From: Lucifuga dentata
Lineage: Eukaryota > Chordata > Actinopteri > Ophidiiformes > Bythitidae
Length of the DNA: 64,000 bases
Assembly (NCBI GenBank): GCA_014773175.1
Contig: VXCM01002132.1
Span: 62,001-126,000, forward strand
Reading direction: 5' to 3'
Shown here: in pieces, positions 35,153 through 48,700 of the stretch
How the letters are laid out: each line of letters opens with the position of its first letter
Position numbering within the stretch: position 1 is the first letter of the stretch
Made by a program: the position numbers and the translations under genes
Notes under the pieces: model-generated
Databases searched by the model: none
Told to the model about the DNA's origin: nothing
What the model saw: the letters and a program-made list of their open reading frames with translations, nothing else

Positions 35153-36414
35153 CTAAAGGCAGCAATAAAGACCCAACTAATAACACAAGACTTGTCCAAG
35201 TAAAGATTTGGTAAAATGTACGGTTTGTAATATACGTTTGCGCATACACCATTTTATCACACTCATCTCCAACATCATCCTGTTATAATCATCATCATTC
35301 CTCTGCACCTTAATCATACAGTGCAGACATACGTAACCTCCATACCTAATCATCAACAACACGCTGGCTGATTATATTAGTCTGTCCAGTCAAACAGATC
35401 AGAGAGATACCAGGATTTTCTAGAAACAAGTACTGAGTCAAGAACTTAGTAGAATATAGTGTGGAAGAATTATTAGAATCAAGTTTCATTTTCTTGATTC
35501 TTGTGTATTATCTATCTTATCTTGTTTCCTGAAATAAGCTGAATTATATTGTTCAAATAACTTCACTGTACTGGCAGATTTTTTCATTTGAGTGAAAACA
35601 AAAATCAGACCTTATAAGACTCCACAACGGACAAAATGACTTAATAGAGTGGAGATTTTTGTTTGTGTTTCTATCATAAGGCTGCAACTAGGTGACCTAT
35701 ACCTGCCCAACGTGATGGCTTCACATTTCTTATTTTGTCTTAACAGTTAACTGGGGCTTAATCTTCAATCATACAAAACAGAAAGCAGCAAATCCTCAAT
35801 TTGAGAAGCTAGTTCAAGTACCGTGGAGTACTCAGCACATAACAGGGTTTTAGACTTATGGAGGTGCTGTAAAGCAGCCCAGATTTTAGCTGGATTTGAG
35901 TTGTAAATTAACGTTTTGACAGCTGGACTGGTTTGTGGATTTGGTTTGAGAAAACAGATTGTGACGAGTACAAATGTACTCAATGTGAAATCATAATTGA
36001 ACCAATTTTTCCTGCTTACAATCTGAAAGCGTGTGCTGCTCTTCAGATCATCTATGGACTGACTTTCATTAACGTTTATGGTGTTTGCTCACTGCTCGCC
36101 TCCACGGTTAAACCACTTTAAACCCGCACCCCACAGCAACTACCAGTGGTTATACATTTAGCTAAGTAACTAAGTAACTGAACGCTATTAACATTTAAAT
36201 GCGCTATGAGTGACCTGTTATCTATAGATTTGGCTGGCTAGCTAGCTAACTAGCATAGTTAGCTAAGATGTAGAGCAGCAGGCTAAACTGTCATGGGGTC
36301 ATCACGGCGGCATTAATATTATTTTTTTTTTATAGAATACTGTCTTGTTTTAAAGTATTATTGATCTACAGCATGTACGCAAACGACAAAGAGCACTGCC
36401 GTACCTGTTAGATG
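35153..36414 (-). other. ube4a: ube4a intron in the 5' UTR
   Basis: AT-rich, with no coding signal. GCTAGCTAGCTAACTAGC-type words lie near 36,235-36,265, close to the presumed transcription start. Confidence 0.5.
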
Positions 36415-36480
36415 AGCTAAAGTGTGTGTTTTTAGAAGAAAATCGCTTCTACGAAACCTACTAGCACTTCCTCAGTAAAT
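36415..36480 (-). promoter_or_regulatory. ube4a: Candidate ube4a noncoding first exon / promoter
   Basis: A good minus-strand donor (TAACAG|GTACGG) at 36413-36414 fits the 3' splice site before the ube4a start codon at 35153-35161, giving a 1.26 kb first intron. The exact start site is unknown; the right edge given here is arbitrary. Several GCTAGC/GTTAGC words lie just downstream (36,235-36,265). Confidence 0.45.
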
Positions 36481-36573
36481 ATAAATTACAAACGTCATCA
36501 AAATGAGACGGAACCATTACTTTGCTTGGTAGGCTAAAGAAAACACAATTTAAAGTATTTATTTTAATTAAAG

Positions 36574-36576
<3 letters not shown>

Positions 36577-36633
<57 letters not shown>
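36577..36633. repeat. (CT)28 microsatellite
   Basis: Uninterrupted CT dinucleotides about 100 bp upstream of the presumed ube4a first exon. Confidence 0.95.
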
Positions 36634-36636
<3 letters not shown>

Positions 36637-37099
36637 TACGTCAATATTACAGACAACCCGATGTGTGAAATTGTCTTATTTCACTGCACACTGTAATAAA
36701 GTGCTTTGAATCTTGAATTCGCTTAAGTTTGACCACCTGCTGTGTTACTGCTGGCATTCAGCAGAGGGCAGCAGCAGACTACAGCTACGATCTGATCTTT
36801 AATGCTCAATTCTGATTTTTTTACTCAGGTCTGATCTGTTGTTCTGATGTCTCACATATGATTTTAAGTTACCTGTATCTGACACTTTTGTGAACTAAAA
36901 AGTGCCCTAAAAGGCCACATATGCCCACATTGCCCACAAAAGAATAAAACATGATCTTCATGCGCTTATAATTTGTGTGACAGTCAAATAATGAAAATGG
37001 AGGGCCGTTTGGCCATTTCTTGCAATATTTATCAGAAATTTCATTACAAGGCTGATGTACATGATTTAGAATATAAAATGCATGTTTTGCTTTGAGGGT

Positions 37100-37480
37100 G
37101 AAATTTGAGGGTAGAAAGTGCTTGATGATGGTCTTAATGCTTTTAATGACTCCCTTGACTTCATCAACAAATCCCTGTTAGGTCAGAATTTTGCTTGGCC
37201 AACAATTTGGTCCATGATCAGGAAAGTTCTACCTCCACACAACAGATAATAAAATATAAAGACTCTGCAACAACATTCATGGTCTTCAGACAATTAAACT
37301 TTTCCATTTCAGACACCGCATGAACTGCCATATTTCCATCCTCAAGATAAAACATCAATATGCACACATTTTACAATATAAAATAAAGACTGTCATGAAA
37401 TTTGCTGAGCACACTCATGTTCTCAAGGATACCCTATGGTCTTTTCTCTAGTACAACCCAACCAAAAATTAATCCTAGAT
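37100..37480. repeat. Degenerate dispersed repeat (fish CATGAAATTTG..CTCATGTTC type)
   Basis: The words CATGAAATTTGCTGAGCACA then CTCATGTTCTCAAGGAT, with an upstream GACTTCATCAACAAATCCCTGTTAGG, resemble a widespread teleost repeat that carries CATGAAATTTGGTACAGACA and TTCATGTTCCCC. Identification is from memory of pattern only. Confidence 0.35.
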
Positions 37481-39002
37481 CCCTGTGTGCTGAAAGTTAA
37501 AAAAAAAAAAAGTGACAAGATGTGAAAAAATGAAATTATCTAATTTCATAATTTTTCCACCTAAACTGATACTCGACTAATACTGATTTTTATGGCAGTA
37601 AATTATCCATCCATAACTTCATGCCTCCAGGAGACACAAATTTCACTTTTGAGCTCAGATTTTTTTTAAAAAATAAATAAATTAAAAAAACCTCAAGAAA
37701 TTCTCCTGAGTGCAACCCTCAAACAAACCTTATATTTAGCTCAACTGGCAACGCACATCATTGCCTTCTTGGGGTGCTAGCAGGGCATTGAAAGGCTAGT
37801 TTTGTTTTGTCATGAAATAATGAGACCAAGGTTTGAGGAAAACCTGCTTCAGGGTATCAAAGACCCCAGATAATGATTTATGTTTTATTTGGAGAGAGAC
37901 CAAGAGTCCACCAGCAGATAACTAGATGTTTTCATCAAAGAACAGGAGAAAATACATAAATGGCAATTTGCAGTACACACACATCCAAGGAAAGTCACTT
38001 TAGCCAAAGATGTTTCTACAAAGGACTTTACTGTGAGAGATGCTGAGTGATCTGTGGTTTTCTTAGCTCCTTTGGAAACTAATACAAACTATAACAGCAT
38101 TTACAAAACTTTTCTTCTCATGGTACATTGTTGATACAGCCCCCAGTGTCATCCCTTGAATTACAGTACTCCATCGAAATGAGTATTTATTTTCATGCCT
38201 TATGTATGTGCTTTATTGTCTCCAGCACTACTACTAAAAGCTTTTATATGTTTCATGAAGAATTAGTTGTTTGCTTGGTCATGTAGTTCATACAGGTGTG
38301 ACTCATTTAAGAATCTTTCTGTCTGTCATGTATGGGCATATGTTAACTTTCTTTCCATAGTGCTGCCATGCCCACCGTACACATCTTTTTTGCATCCTGT
38401 CAGGGGACAAGTCTGCAAAAGTCTCTATTTCACACCAACACAAAAGTAATTCTATCACAGGAAACTGATAAGGTAGCCAATTACAATTTCTTATTACTAG
38501 TCAATCACAAATGCTGTTACTTCATCAGCAAACAAAGACAATTCCCTTCATCAGTTATGTAGGCTTTGTAAACAATTCAAGCAAGTTGAAAACAGAACTT
38601 TCTTCCCTCCTTAAGCTTTTTAAACATCAACCTTCTGAACAATCATGTGAAAACTGTGAATACACCAACACTGAATGGAACATTTGCTATTTTATGAAAT
38701 TAGCCAGCAATCATTCTACATAAAGTTGGTCAAACAGCTTAGGAAACAATACAATTTATGCTAAACAGCATCACTGAACACTGAGTTACATAGCCTTACT
38801 ATACATACATATATACCACACCTTGTGATTGTTTAGAGAATTATTTGGCTTTTACAAAAAAAAAAAAAAAAAAAAAAAANTTTTTTTTTTTTTTTTTACA
38901 TATTTATCTTCTGAACAAAACAGATTTAAAAAAAATATTTTTTACATCCAACTTAGTATGTTTAGAAAAATTACAGTACAGTTAGAAATGAGTGTTTGAT
39001 CA

Positions 39003-39008
39003 TTTATT
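39003..39008 (-). terminator. bicdl2 poly(A) signal
   Basis: AATAAA on the minus strand (TTTATT on plus), about 460 nt downstream of the bicdl2 stop codon. It is the first canonical signal after the stop. Confidence 0.5.
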
Positions 39009-39469
39009 TCCTGACCATTCTTTTCTTTCTCATTGGACTGTGATTTTAAATAATCTGAACAAGTACACCGCACAATGCTTCATCAACACATTTCATACTG
39101 ATATAGCCTCAGACTTTAGGAGATTCACAATAATACAAATATTAGAAAATAAGGCACAGTATTTACAGTCCCATGCAAAGCTTTCCATATACTTAAGTGA
39201 AAACAGTGTTACAGGTAGTCACAGTTTGATTTTAGGAAGACTCGACCCTTCAGTGAAATGTATAAGTGCCTGTCTGTTTAACTAGTCTTTGTTCACAGTG
39301 GCTCTTCATCACTGAATTTAAAGTGTCCATATGGCCAGCACTTGGTTTCTGCTTCTTCTTCTGGGATTCTAGCTCAGGAGCGCCACCTGTGACGTCCCTA
39401 TGTCATTTTCTCATGTCTCTACTCCTCCACAGCCAGCTTGTGGGTGTCCAATACAGAGCTATCACTCTG

Positions 39470-39706
39470 TTATTTCCCATATTGTGCCACTTTGCCCCGT
39501 CTTAACCAGTCCCTCCAGGGGGATTGGGGTTTGTCCTGGTTGGTCTCTGAGCTCCATGTGGAGGAGGAAGAGGAGGAGGCCCATGTGGAGGCTGTCCTGC
39601 TGGGCCTGCGAAAGAAGGACATGCCATTGGGAGGGGGCTTCTTCTGAAGGTGCTCTGACTGCTGCTGAGACCTGAGCTGCTGGTTGATGATGATCTGGAT
39701 GTCATC
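39470..39706 (-). CDS. bicdl2: bicdl2 last coding exon
   Basis: 78 codons and a TAA stop. It starts DDIQIIINQQLRSQQQSEHL. The tail is Ser-rich and basic (MSFFRRPSRTAS, WLRRGKVAQYGK), paralleling the Arg/Ser tail of human BICDL2. Confidence 0.92.
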   Translation of the reverse strand, partial: DDIQIIINQQLRSQQQSEHLQKKPPPNGMSFFRRPSRTASTWASSSSSSTWSSETNQDKPQSPWRDWLRRGKVAQYGK

Positions 39707-42700
39707 CTGAGTGAAGGTAAGGAGGAAGACAAAATTAGGAGGAAGTGTGATAAGAAGCTTAACATTTAACATGACAACCACACTGCATCCATAACATCCA
39801 ACCGCTCATATGTCATGTAATTTATTGACTGTACAATTGAACTGATATACTGCTTGACTGCTCTGAATATGCTCTTATTGTTTCTCTGATGTGATGTGTC
39901 ACTTTGTGTCACCGTTTATCTGTGATAAATATATTTCTTTTGACAATGTGACAATTATCGATGAAGTTGCTTTTTGTTTTTTTGGGTTTTTTTTTTTTCN
40001 CTTTTGACAATGTGACAATTATCGATGAAGTTGCTTTTTGTTTTTTTGGGTTTTTTTTTTTTCATTTTTTCGTATTGCTGAAGAATCAGTATTGAGGTCA
40101 AAATACTGGTACTGACACTGGTATCAAAAAATGTTGAGCAATACGCAGATCTTTCAATAAACCTGGTAAACAATGTATAGAATTGGTTGAGCAATGGCAC
40201 TTAAACAGATTCAATAAATTAGATAAACCAAAAGATTGACACTCCTTGTATTATGAATACATGGGGATATTTTAAACTGAAATCCATAGTTTAACTCTTT
40301 TAATGATCTTGCATTCATAGTCTTTTTAAGAGGGAGAAAGCATTTGTCTGCTTTCAGCTAACCCATATCAGTTATCCAGGAAAAGAACCAGTGTTTTAGT
40401 ATAAATACTATCTGCATCATCTTCATCAGCCAGTGGAGATCAGACTGAGTGACAGATGGATCAGTTTGGCATCGTGACTCAGCAACAGAAGGACTTGTAG
40501 ACAGAGACATTCATTCATTTATTCATTTTTGTGTAAATTGACCATGACAGATATGGCCCTGTGTGTCCGTGACCTCTGAAGAACACTAAACTCAGACACA
40601 TCCATCACCTGTCGTGTCACATTATAACCAAGGCTGAGGACATTGAGCCTTAAAAATTATTTTTCTTGAAGTGATGTGTCAGGGCTGAAGTGCAAATTTG
40701 ATGCAGAGTGAGATGAGCAGACAGATTCAGAGACAGTATGACTGGGAACAAACTGATAGCATGAGAGAGACTATATGGTTTAGGATACAGTGGATTGAAC
40801 ATGAGAAAAAAAACCTGCAGAGAGATAATGAACGCCCACCTGCCAGGCCTCCAGCTCCTGCGACAGCTCTAGTTTTCGTTGGATGGCTTCCAGTAACTGG
40901 TTGTTCAGACACATTAGATCATTTTTACTTCTCACCAGCTCTGCCTCCATCAGGTTTTTCCTGCCAAGAAATAATAAAAACTTCATTCAGACCCAACATA
41001 TTCACACACTCTCAGATGTCCAGCAGCAGCAAAGGTATAGTGTTCAGGTAAGGTAAATATTCAGGTGAACATTTACCTTACCTTTTCAGGTGAATGAACA
41101 TTTTCACAGAACAATAAATTACTTCTCTCTTTGTCATCAAAGATTTTTCCGAAAGAAAAATTTTCTAGATCGAAGTCAAGAGCAGCTGCCGTCGTCGAGA
41201 TTTTTTTGGTCGAACTTTATTGTTTGGCAGTAATAAAAAAGGAAATCTTGCACATAGTACTTTTAAGGTTTAAAATGTAATTTGTTTTTAGACAAATACA
41301 GTTTATAAAAGAAATTTTTTTCTACAGAAAACAGATATGTATTTGTTATCTGTGAATCTAGGTAACATTGTGAACATGGAGAAATAATGAGCCACTCACT
41401 TGGCTATGGCTTCATCTCGGTCTCTGATGGCCTGTTGGACGACTTCAGCCTGCTGCTGTACAAACTGCAGCTTCTGCTTTAAGACAGTGTTCTCCTCCTG
41501 CAGCTGGTTATTCTACAGGACAGAGACATGAGCTGTGTTACAACATGGATTACATTCATCATTACCCGTAGTGTAAGTCTTCTACTGTATATGTCATCTG
41601 TTTATAGGATGATGAAGATGATATTTAAAGATCAAAGTGACAGTGAGTTATGATAGAATATGAATAAATAAATCTCAAGTCACTGAAATCATTGTGAACC
41701 TGAGTACACAGATTCACATATTATACTTGTCATGATTATGTACATTGTAAAGAAACGTATGCTGTGTTTTTGGAAGGAAAAATCTGCCCCAATTTTTAAA
41801 TTATTTCTTGATAAATGATTACAATTTTTCTACTAGAGTAACTAACTCACAAAGTAAATGGAGATCCAGTTTCCTTTTCTTTCATACATGGAAAATGTTG
41901 TTTGTGAAAAGTAAAATTTATTTTCAACTAGATCAGCTAGATGTTTGTATTTGCTATTACATATTTCAATGGTTTCCATGTCAAATATGATTTAATTCTA
42001 CTATATTGGATATTGATATTTATTTATTTGGAGGGGAAGCTGAAGTGAGGACAAACAAGGGAACTGAATTGAAGCTGTGATTTATATATTAGTGGAGCAA
42101 TTTATTTTAAAATTTGTTTATTACTAAAGAAAAAGAAATACCTATCATTTTAATCACTGTCATAGTGAAATTCTGTGTGTGTATGCATATAGTGTAAAAC
42201 AAATACTAAGTTTTAAGTTTAGTGTCAATGTTATGTACATTGCAGCCTAATGATAGTATAATAACGATATCCAGTTTAAATAAGGAAAATAGAGTCAAAT
42301 TGATAAATGAATATCCAAATCTTTCAAGAAATAAAAAAAAAAAAAAACCTCAAATGGGGTTGAGTCTGTTTATCAAATTAAACTGGATAACTGTGTCAGC
42401 ATCAAGGTCAGCAGTGTCCCAGCCAGATCCAGTAATAATGTGCTGCCACAGGCGTTGCCCTCCCTGACGGATGTGTTCATTCGTTACTGAGTTACCTGAT
42501 CTCTCAGCTCCTGTGCTGTCTTCAGATTCCCACACAGATCGTCCGTCCTGCCAACAAAAGCTGGATTCAGCTCCTGGATACAGACATGAACAAAGGGGTC
42601 AGGTGTCAGCTGAGCATTTCACTCAGATTTACACCAAAAAGAGTTTCTGTCACATTGGCCTAATTGTATGGTTCTGCAGGGGAGAAGGAGCTGGGACAGA

Positions 42701-45700
42701 ATATTTTGTTACTGTGCTAAGCTCACGTTACTGCTCTGAATGGCCTGCCGACACCGTGAGCCATGATTGTACAATTGCGGTTTGTGTGTGCTCGCTCACG
42801 GCAAATGGGGCAAATTACAAGCTATGAACTGAATCCATAGCATTAACGACACAATGAATCCTACACAGATCTTCAGAATTACATTGAGAAAGTATTCAAA
42901 TGATCCTGTAGACATACTGGGCCTTCTTACAGCCATTAGGGGACAGAAAAACTAACTGTGAATGAATGAGTTTGTAACTGAATATGGACGCATGCTTCAC
43001 ATACAAATACTGCATAAATATAGTAGTTTATAATCAGGTAACAAACACTTTACACTCAAAAACAGAAATATATTAAAAACCTAATGTACTGTTAAAATGT
43101 GTTATTATAAATATACACTATGAGCAAAACTGACAAATGCCATGAATGTATTGAATAAAAAAAAATTTTTTTAGAAGAGTGTACAGCTCTATATCTCATG
43201 TTTGTAGTTTTTATCTGGCAGATTTCTTCACTACCCATGACATACAGGTCACATATGGACTTAGCATGTACACTGTACGTTCATATATGATAGAAAGACA
43301 TATAAAACCTAAAAGACCCGAAAACTATGGTGTAATTTTCTTGTCATCTTTTATCATTTTCTCATCTGTCCCACTTACTCATTGTGTTCACTCACCTGAG
43401 GGCTACATGCCTGTGCTAGGGTCTGGGCCACTCCCTTTAGCTGCTGCAGCATGACCTGTAGTTCCTCCTGTTGCTCCATGACCTCTGGCACCTCTGCACT
43501 GTTCACTTTCAGGGTCAGTGGGAGCAGCAACTTAAGGATGGACCCCACGTCCTGCGTTATCTAAGTAAAACGAGGAGAGGAAGCAAGTTACTTAGTGTTA
43601 AATATTATCTTTCAAGCAGCTGAGGGTATAAAGTTTTGACCAATCTATTAAATTTCTTAATTCATAACCAAGATTGGGTAGATTGTGGTTTTGATTTACT
43701 TTCAAGACAGAATAAATGTAACTTGGAAGCTGGTACAGTATATTTGGCCTACATAAAGACAGACTGTTAAAAATGAGCTGTTCTTGAGAAAGTGGGTAAA
43801 AAAAAAAAAACCAAAAAAAAAACCAAGGGAATTCTCCTTTTCTCTCTAACCTGTCACATTTTCTCCTGGCATGCAGTACTTCTTCATGACATCAGGTATG
43901 TACACAACGGGAGGTGTAAACATGACCTCATCACACTGTTTAACTTCCTTGAGTCAAATATGCAGCTTGATAACAATTTGAACAAGTTAAACCAGCAGAG
44001 ATTACCTTTCTTATGATGGCACCGATTATTTGATACAGGAATTGAAAGGACTAAAGCAATGAAACACTCCTACAATGTGGCTATGACAAACAGGAAACGT
44101 AGCGAATGACTCATGGGTGCAGTCACACGTCACATTTTCCTGCTGGAACAAAACAATAACAGTAGACCAAGATTTTCAGAACTGCTTCACCATCACAGAG
44201 TTTCAAAATTCTGTTTTCTGAGATGCAGCTTGTTATCTACTGTTATTTTGGGTGTCTTCATTTTGTAACTCGCACCTTTACTGTGGCATTGTGTCCTTGC
44301 ATCGAACAGAAGTCACACGGTTATGGAGAACTTGGACAAAATGTTCTGTTCATCATGTTCCACTCTACAAAGACAGCTACTTGAATGTGAAAACAATTTA
44401 AATCTTTCTCAAAATCCACTTCTTGTTAGAAGATGTGGTGCCAGTCTGGAAAGATGTCATGCTTATTTCTGGAAACTCTTTGTTCAATATTCTTATTTTC
44501 TGTCATCACAAAGGAACACAATTTCCCCTCACAGCATACATGAATCACACAGGCACAACGAGAATAGAACAAACCCAAAACTAAAACTTATCAACCAAAG
44601 AGCAGCGATACAGTGCAGCCACACAAAACAACTCTGGTGTTTTTGTCAGTTATTCATCACACTGCCTCGTTTATGTTGTATTTTCACATTTCTACTTCAG
44701 GGCACAGACTTTCATTTTGTGCAATTACTACACATCACAGCTTCTCTTTGTGCAAGTTCTCACAATTTCTGTTTTCATACTTGATCACTTAACCAGTTTC
44801 ATTTATGTAGACTTTAACTTGTAACTCTACTACTCAATGTTGTTATTTGCTACCCTTCTTCCTTTACCACATCCAAAATGGATATTGACTGACCGACCAG
44901 ACAATTCTCATCATTCCCTTCTGCTTTACAGTAATTCTGCCATTTTCCAAGTCTGATTCAGGGAGGCTGCAGGTTAAGTACCGTAACGAACACGTCCCTT
45001 TCCCTAGTCATGGCCTCCCTCTCTTCCTGGAGAATGCCAAGTTTTTCCCAGGCCAGATAGGATATTTAATCTCTCCAGTGTATTCTGGCTCTGACCCATG
45101 GTCTCCTCCCAGTTGAATGTGCCCAGAATACCTCCTCAGAGGTGTCCAGGAAGCATCCTGATTAGATGCTTTAGCCACCTTAGCAGGCTCCTTTCACTCC
45201 AAGCTCTCTTGTGTTGTCTGATATCCTCAACCTGTCCCTAAGGGTGAGTCCTGACACCCTGCGGAAGGAACTATTTTCGCCCGCTACAAATGAAATTGAA
45301 AATGCAAAAGAAGCACTGCCCTAAATTATATCTGGTTTGAGAAATACATACCTACATATATTTGAGTGGTATTATTTGTGTCTTCAACTTTTCCTAATAG
45401 GGAATCAGCCAATTATTTCTCCTGTTTTGCCATAGTGGTTTATTATAGTGAGTTGTGACTATCTAGACATGTAGTCCTATTCTTTTGGTACCTCTTCTTT
45501 GCTAACTCCCAGGCCTGCGGCGTCCAAGCTGCTCTCCAGTTCCGACAGCAGTGAGGCGTCTCCGTGGCTCCTGGCTTCCTGCAGTAACACCTCCTCCTGC
45601 AGCTCCTCCACCTGGGCCTGCAGCTGCTGGGATCGACCCCGCGCTGCCTCCACCTCCTGCCGCGACTCATTTAGCTGAAACCATAAGCATGAACACACAC

Positions 45701-48700
45701 ACACACACACACACATAAATGATTCTGAAGTTAGCCAGTGCAACAAAATTTCATCCTTAACAGAAGGTAATCTTGCTGGAATTTTAACCTATGTATCCTC
45801 ATAAATCATATTGATAATAAACACAGGCAGATCTTTGTGACAATAGAAAAGTTAATACTCATGGTCACATGCTGTAATTCAAATAGATTAAAACATGAAG
45901 CACGTGTTAAAACTTCTGCCAACATTCAACGAGAGAGAAATCCTGACATGCCAGATTCCAGTCTCCAAGCCAACACGAAACTAACTGAACACGAAAGGAA
46001 TCCAGATTTGCAAGTGACAGTTATGATGAGGTGATTGTTAAGTAATACTTCCTACTGAAACCCAGGCTGCCAGGCAGGGAGCAGAAATCTCCTTTATTAT
46101 TGAGGCTTTTCATACACATGGACAACTATGCAGTGTGGCTTTGTGTTACAACTAAGCACAAAAAAAATCTGTATTTATTTTAAAATCTGTTCACATGGTC
46201 ACTTTATGAGGATTCATCTGCCATTATGGGAACCATCAACTGTTCCTTGTCATGTTAACCATTTATTTTAGGGTTAAGACTTGGAGTTAGGCATGTAGAG
46301 GTTGTGGTTATGGTTGGGGTAAGCCTCCAGGGAATACATGTAAGTCAATACAATGTCTGAAGTAATGTGGCACAAGTTTTGGTGTGTGTGTGAACCTGCT
46401 GACTGTGCTGCTCATTGAGTTGGTCCTGCAGAGCGAGGCGTGTGTGTAAAGAGGCCAGATTTTCCCTCAGCTCAACGTTCTCCTGACAAACACTTTCCAA
46501 ACGCTCCTCCAACACCTGTTCCTTCTGACTGAGACGTAAAACCTGGATATAAACAGACACACACACACACACACACACACACACGGTTCACAAACTGGAC
46601 TATACATATCTTAAATGAGGAAAAGTGATTTCTAACTTCTACCCTGAAAGATAAACTCCCACAACTGCAACTCCTTCCTGAAACTACAACTTATTTACTT
46701 GCATCACAATCCAAGTGATGAAAGCAGCAAGGCAAATGAATACAGGTAAGATGCATAAATAAGAAACAATTTTGATAGGAAATGTGAATACACACAAAGC
46801 CAGACTTGTGCAGTGTGTTCTGTCATTCTGTCCTTGTGGATGCATGGTGCTCTGTCAATTTAGCATCAACAGTTAGAGCTGGATTAGCTTTAGCTTCAGC
46901 AATTTGTGTTAGCGTTAAGGTGTTTGGTTGCACTTGCATGTGTGTATGTGATTTTGTGTTTCTTTTTTTTTTTTTTTTNTTTTTTTTTTTTTTTTCTCTT
47001 GTGCACAGTAGTTACCTGCTCCCTCATGGCACTGATCAGCTCCTCTTCCTGCGGCCTGTTATGGCTTCCTTTTTGCTGGAGCTCCTGTTTTAGAGCCTGC
47101 AGCTCACTGGACATGGCTCTCTCCACCTCCATTGCCTACCCGGGCAGAAACACACACAAACACACACCATAAAGATCACAAAAACACATGAGATGAGATA
47201 AAGCTTTTTTTTTTTTTTAAAGGAGAGAATATGTGAGGGTTATAGATGGGAAAACAAATACACACATCCCAAAATGTAGCTATGACCAGGACAAGTGGAA
47301 TCATACATATGCATTACTCAGTTAGAACAGTATGGAGTCTTTCGTGAGGCATGAGGTTTAAGAACAATGAGGCCAAAATCCTGAAAACTAAAAATAACTG
47401 ATTCTATAACAGAAGATTGCTAAAGGATCAAATGTCATAAACTACAAAATATAAAAACAAAGTCTATATGATACCTGCCTGAAAGCTGGGGATTAGATGT
47501 CTAAAATTCCATATCTCTGAGGTATTGTTTTGCTGTACATCTCTTTGTAAATGGAAAACCAGAGACGGCTTCCGTTGCTGCTTATGTACCAATCGCTCGT
47601 GGCTACAAGTTGTTTTGGTAATAGAACAAAAAGTAACACGCTCCACGTGATCATCGTTTCAACCGAAAGTACTAAAACTGAATTGGTTAATCATACTTTC
47701 ACAGAAGTTCAGTACCAGAATCAACATGATTCTGAAAAACAAACACTCAGGAGCCTTTGTGTTGTGCCAGATCTGTAGCCCCAGTCCACAAACCACCCCA
47801 TTGCTCTCTCAAACCCCCTTCCCCCAAGTCCTGGACTGGGACCCTGACTCAGCAGTTTGTCAAAACCCTGTCAGGTCCCATCACAGTCTCATAATACAAG
47901 ATGAAAGGTCGGGGTCTGTGGCAGATGGAGCAGAGGGCATCTTGGTCTTGGCAGTGACATCATCATGCCACATTAGACAACAATGTGGTGGGGGGGGGGG
48001 GNTGGAAATTAGGGGGGGTAAGAAGAGGGAAAACTTGCATTGTGTGTGGGAGCATACAGAGGAAATCAGGAACGCAGACAGCATAAATTAGAGGGAAAGT
48101 GTATGTGGAGAGAGAGAGAGAAGAGTTAAGCACTATTGGACAAAAACAAAACATAGCATGCAGACACAGTTGGAAGGGGGNCGAAGATGAACGCTTGTGT
48201 CCATGCGTCGTCATTATACTGCCTCATCTCATCAAGAGGGGTCCACAATAGAAGCAGCGACCCACTGAGAATCACCAGAATTGGGACTGGAAGGAGGACG
48301 CTCCATTTGGTAGGGACACAAAGATAGGACGATATCCCCTCATGTGGCCCCCCAGCCCTGGGCCTAAGCTGAGGTCTCTAGCAGCTGACTCCCCCAGCTA
48401 CAGCAGGGCCCCTCAGGGACCGCTCTGGAGACAGCTTTCCCCTGGGATGAAGGGATGTTGTGGGTATGAGGAACAACATCAAAGGAGAGAATGAAAGATT
48501 TATATCTCTCTGCCATGTATATTGTCTTTTTCTTTTTGTCTGGGAGCGGCGTGATGCTGTCAGAGGGCAGAGGTCATGGAGGGCTTTGCTTCTGTTTGAG
48601 GCGTCTCCATTTACAATAACGGAAATCCACAGTGAGGGATCTGCCGCAGTTGTCCACTCCCCCACTCTGTTCCACAGCCATGCAGACTGATCAAGTGACA

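Larger units (their letters stand above)
36481..39002. other. Intergenic region between ube4a and bicdl2
   Basis: Contains a (CT)28 microsatellite (36577-36633), a CTCF-like motif (36758-36772) and a degenerate dispersed repeat at about 37,100-37,480. A poly-A/N/poly-T join lies at 38880. No gene seen. Confidence 0.5.

Noticed and set aside
44323..44784. 153-codon plus-strand open frame in a bicdl2 intron
   Set aside because: Cys/His/Phe/Leu-rich random-looking translation without conserved pattern.
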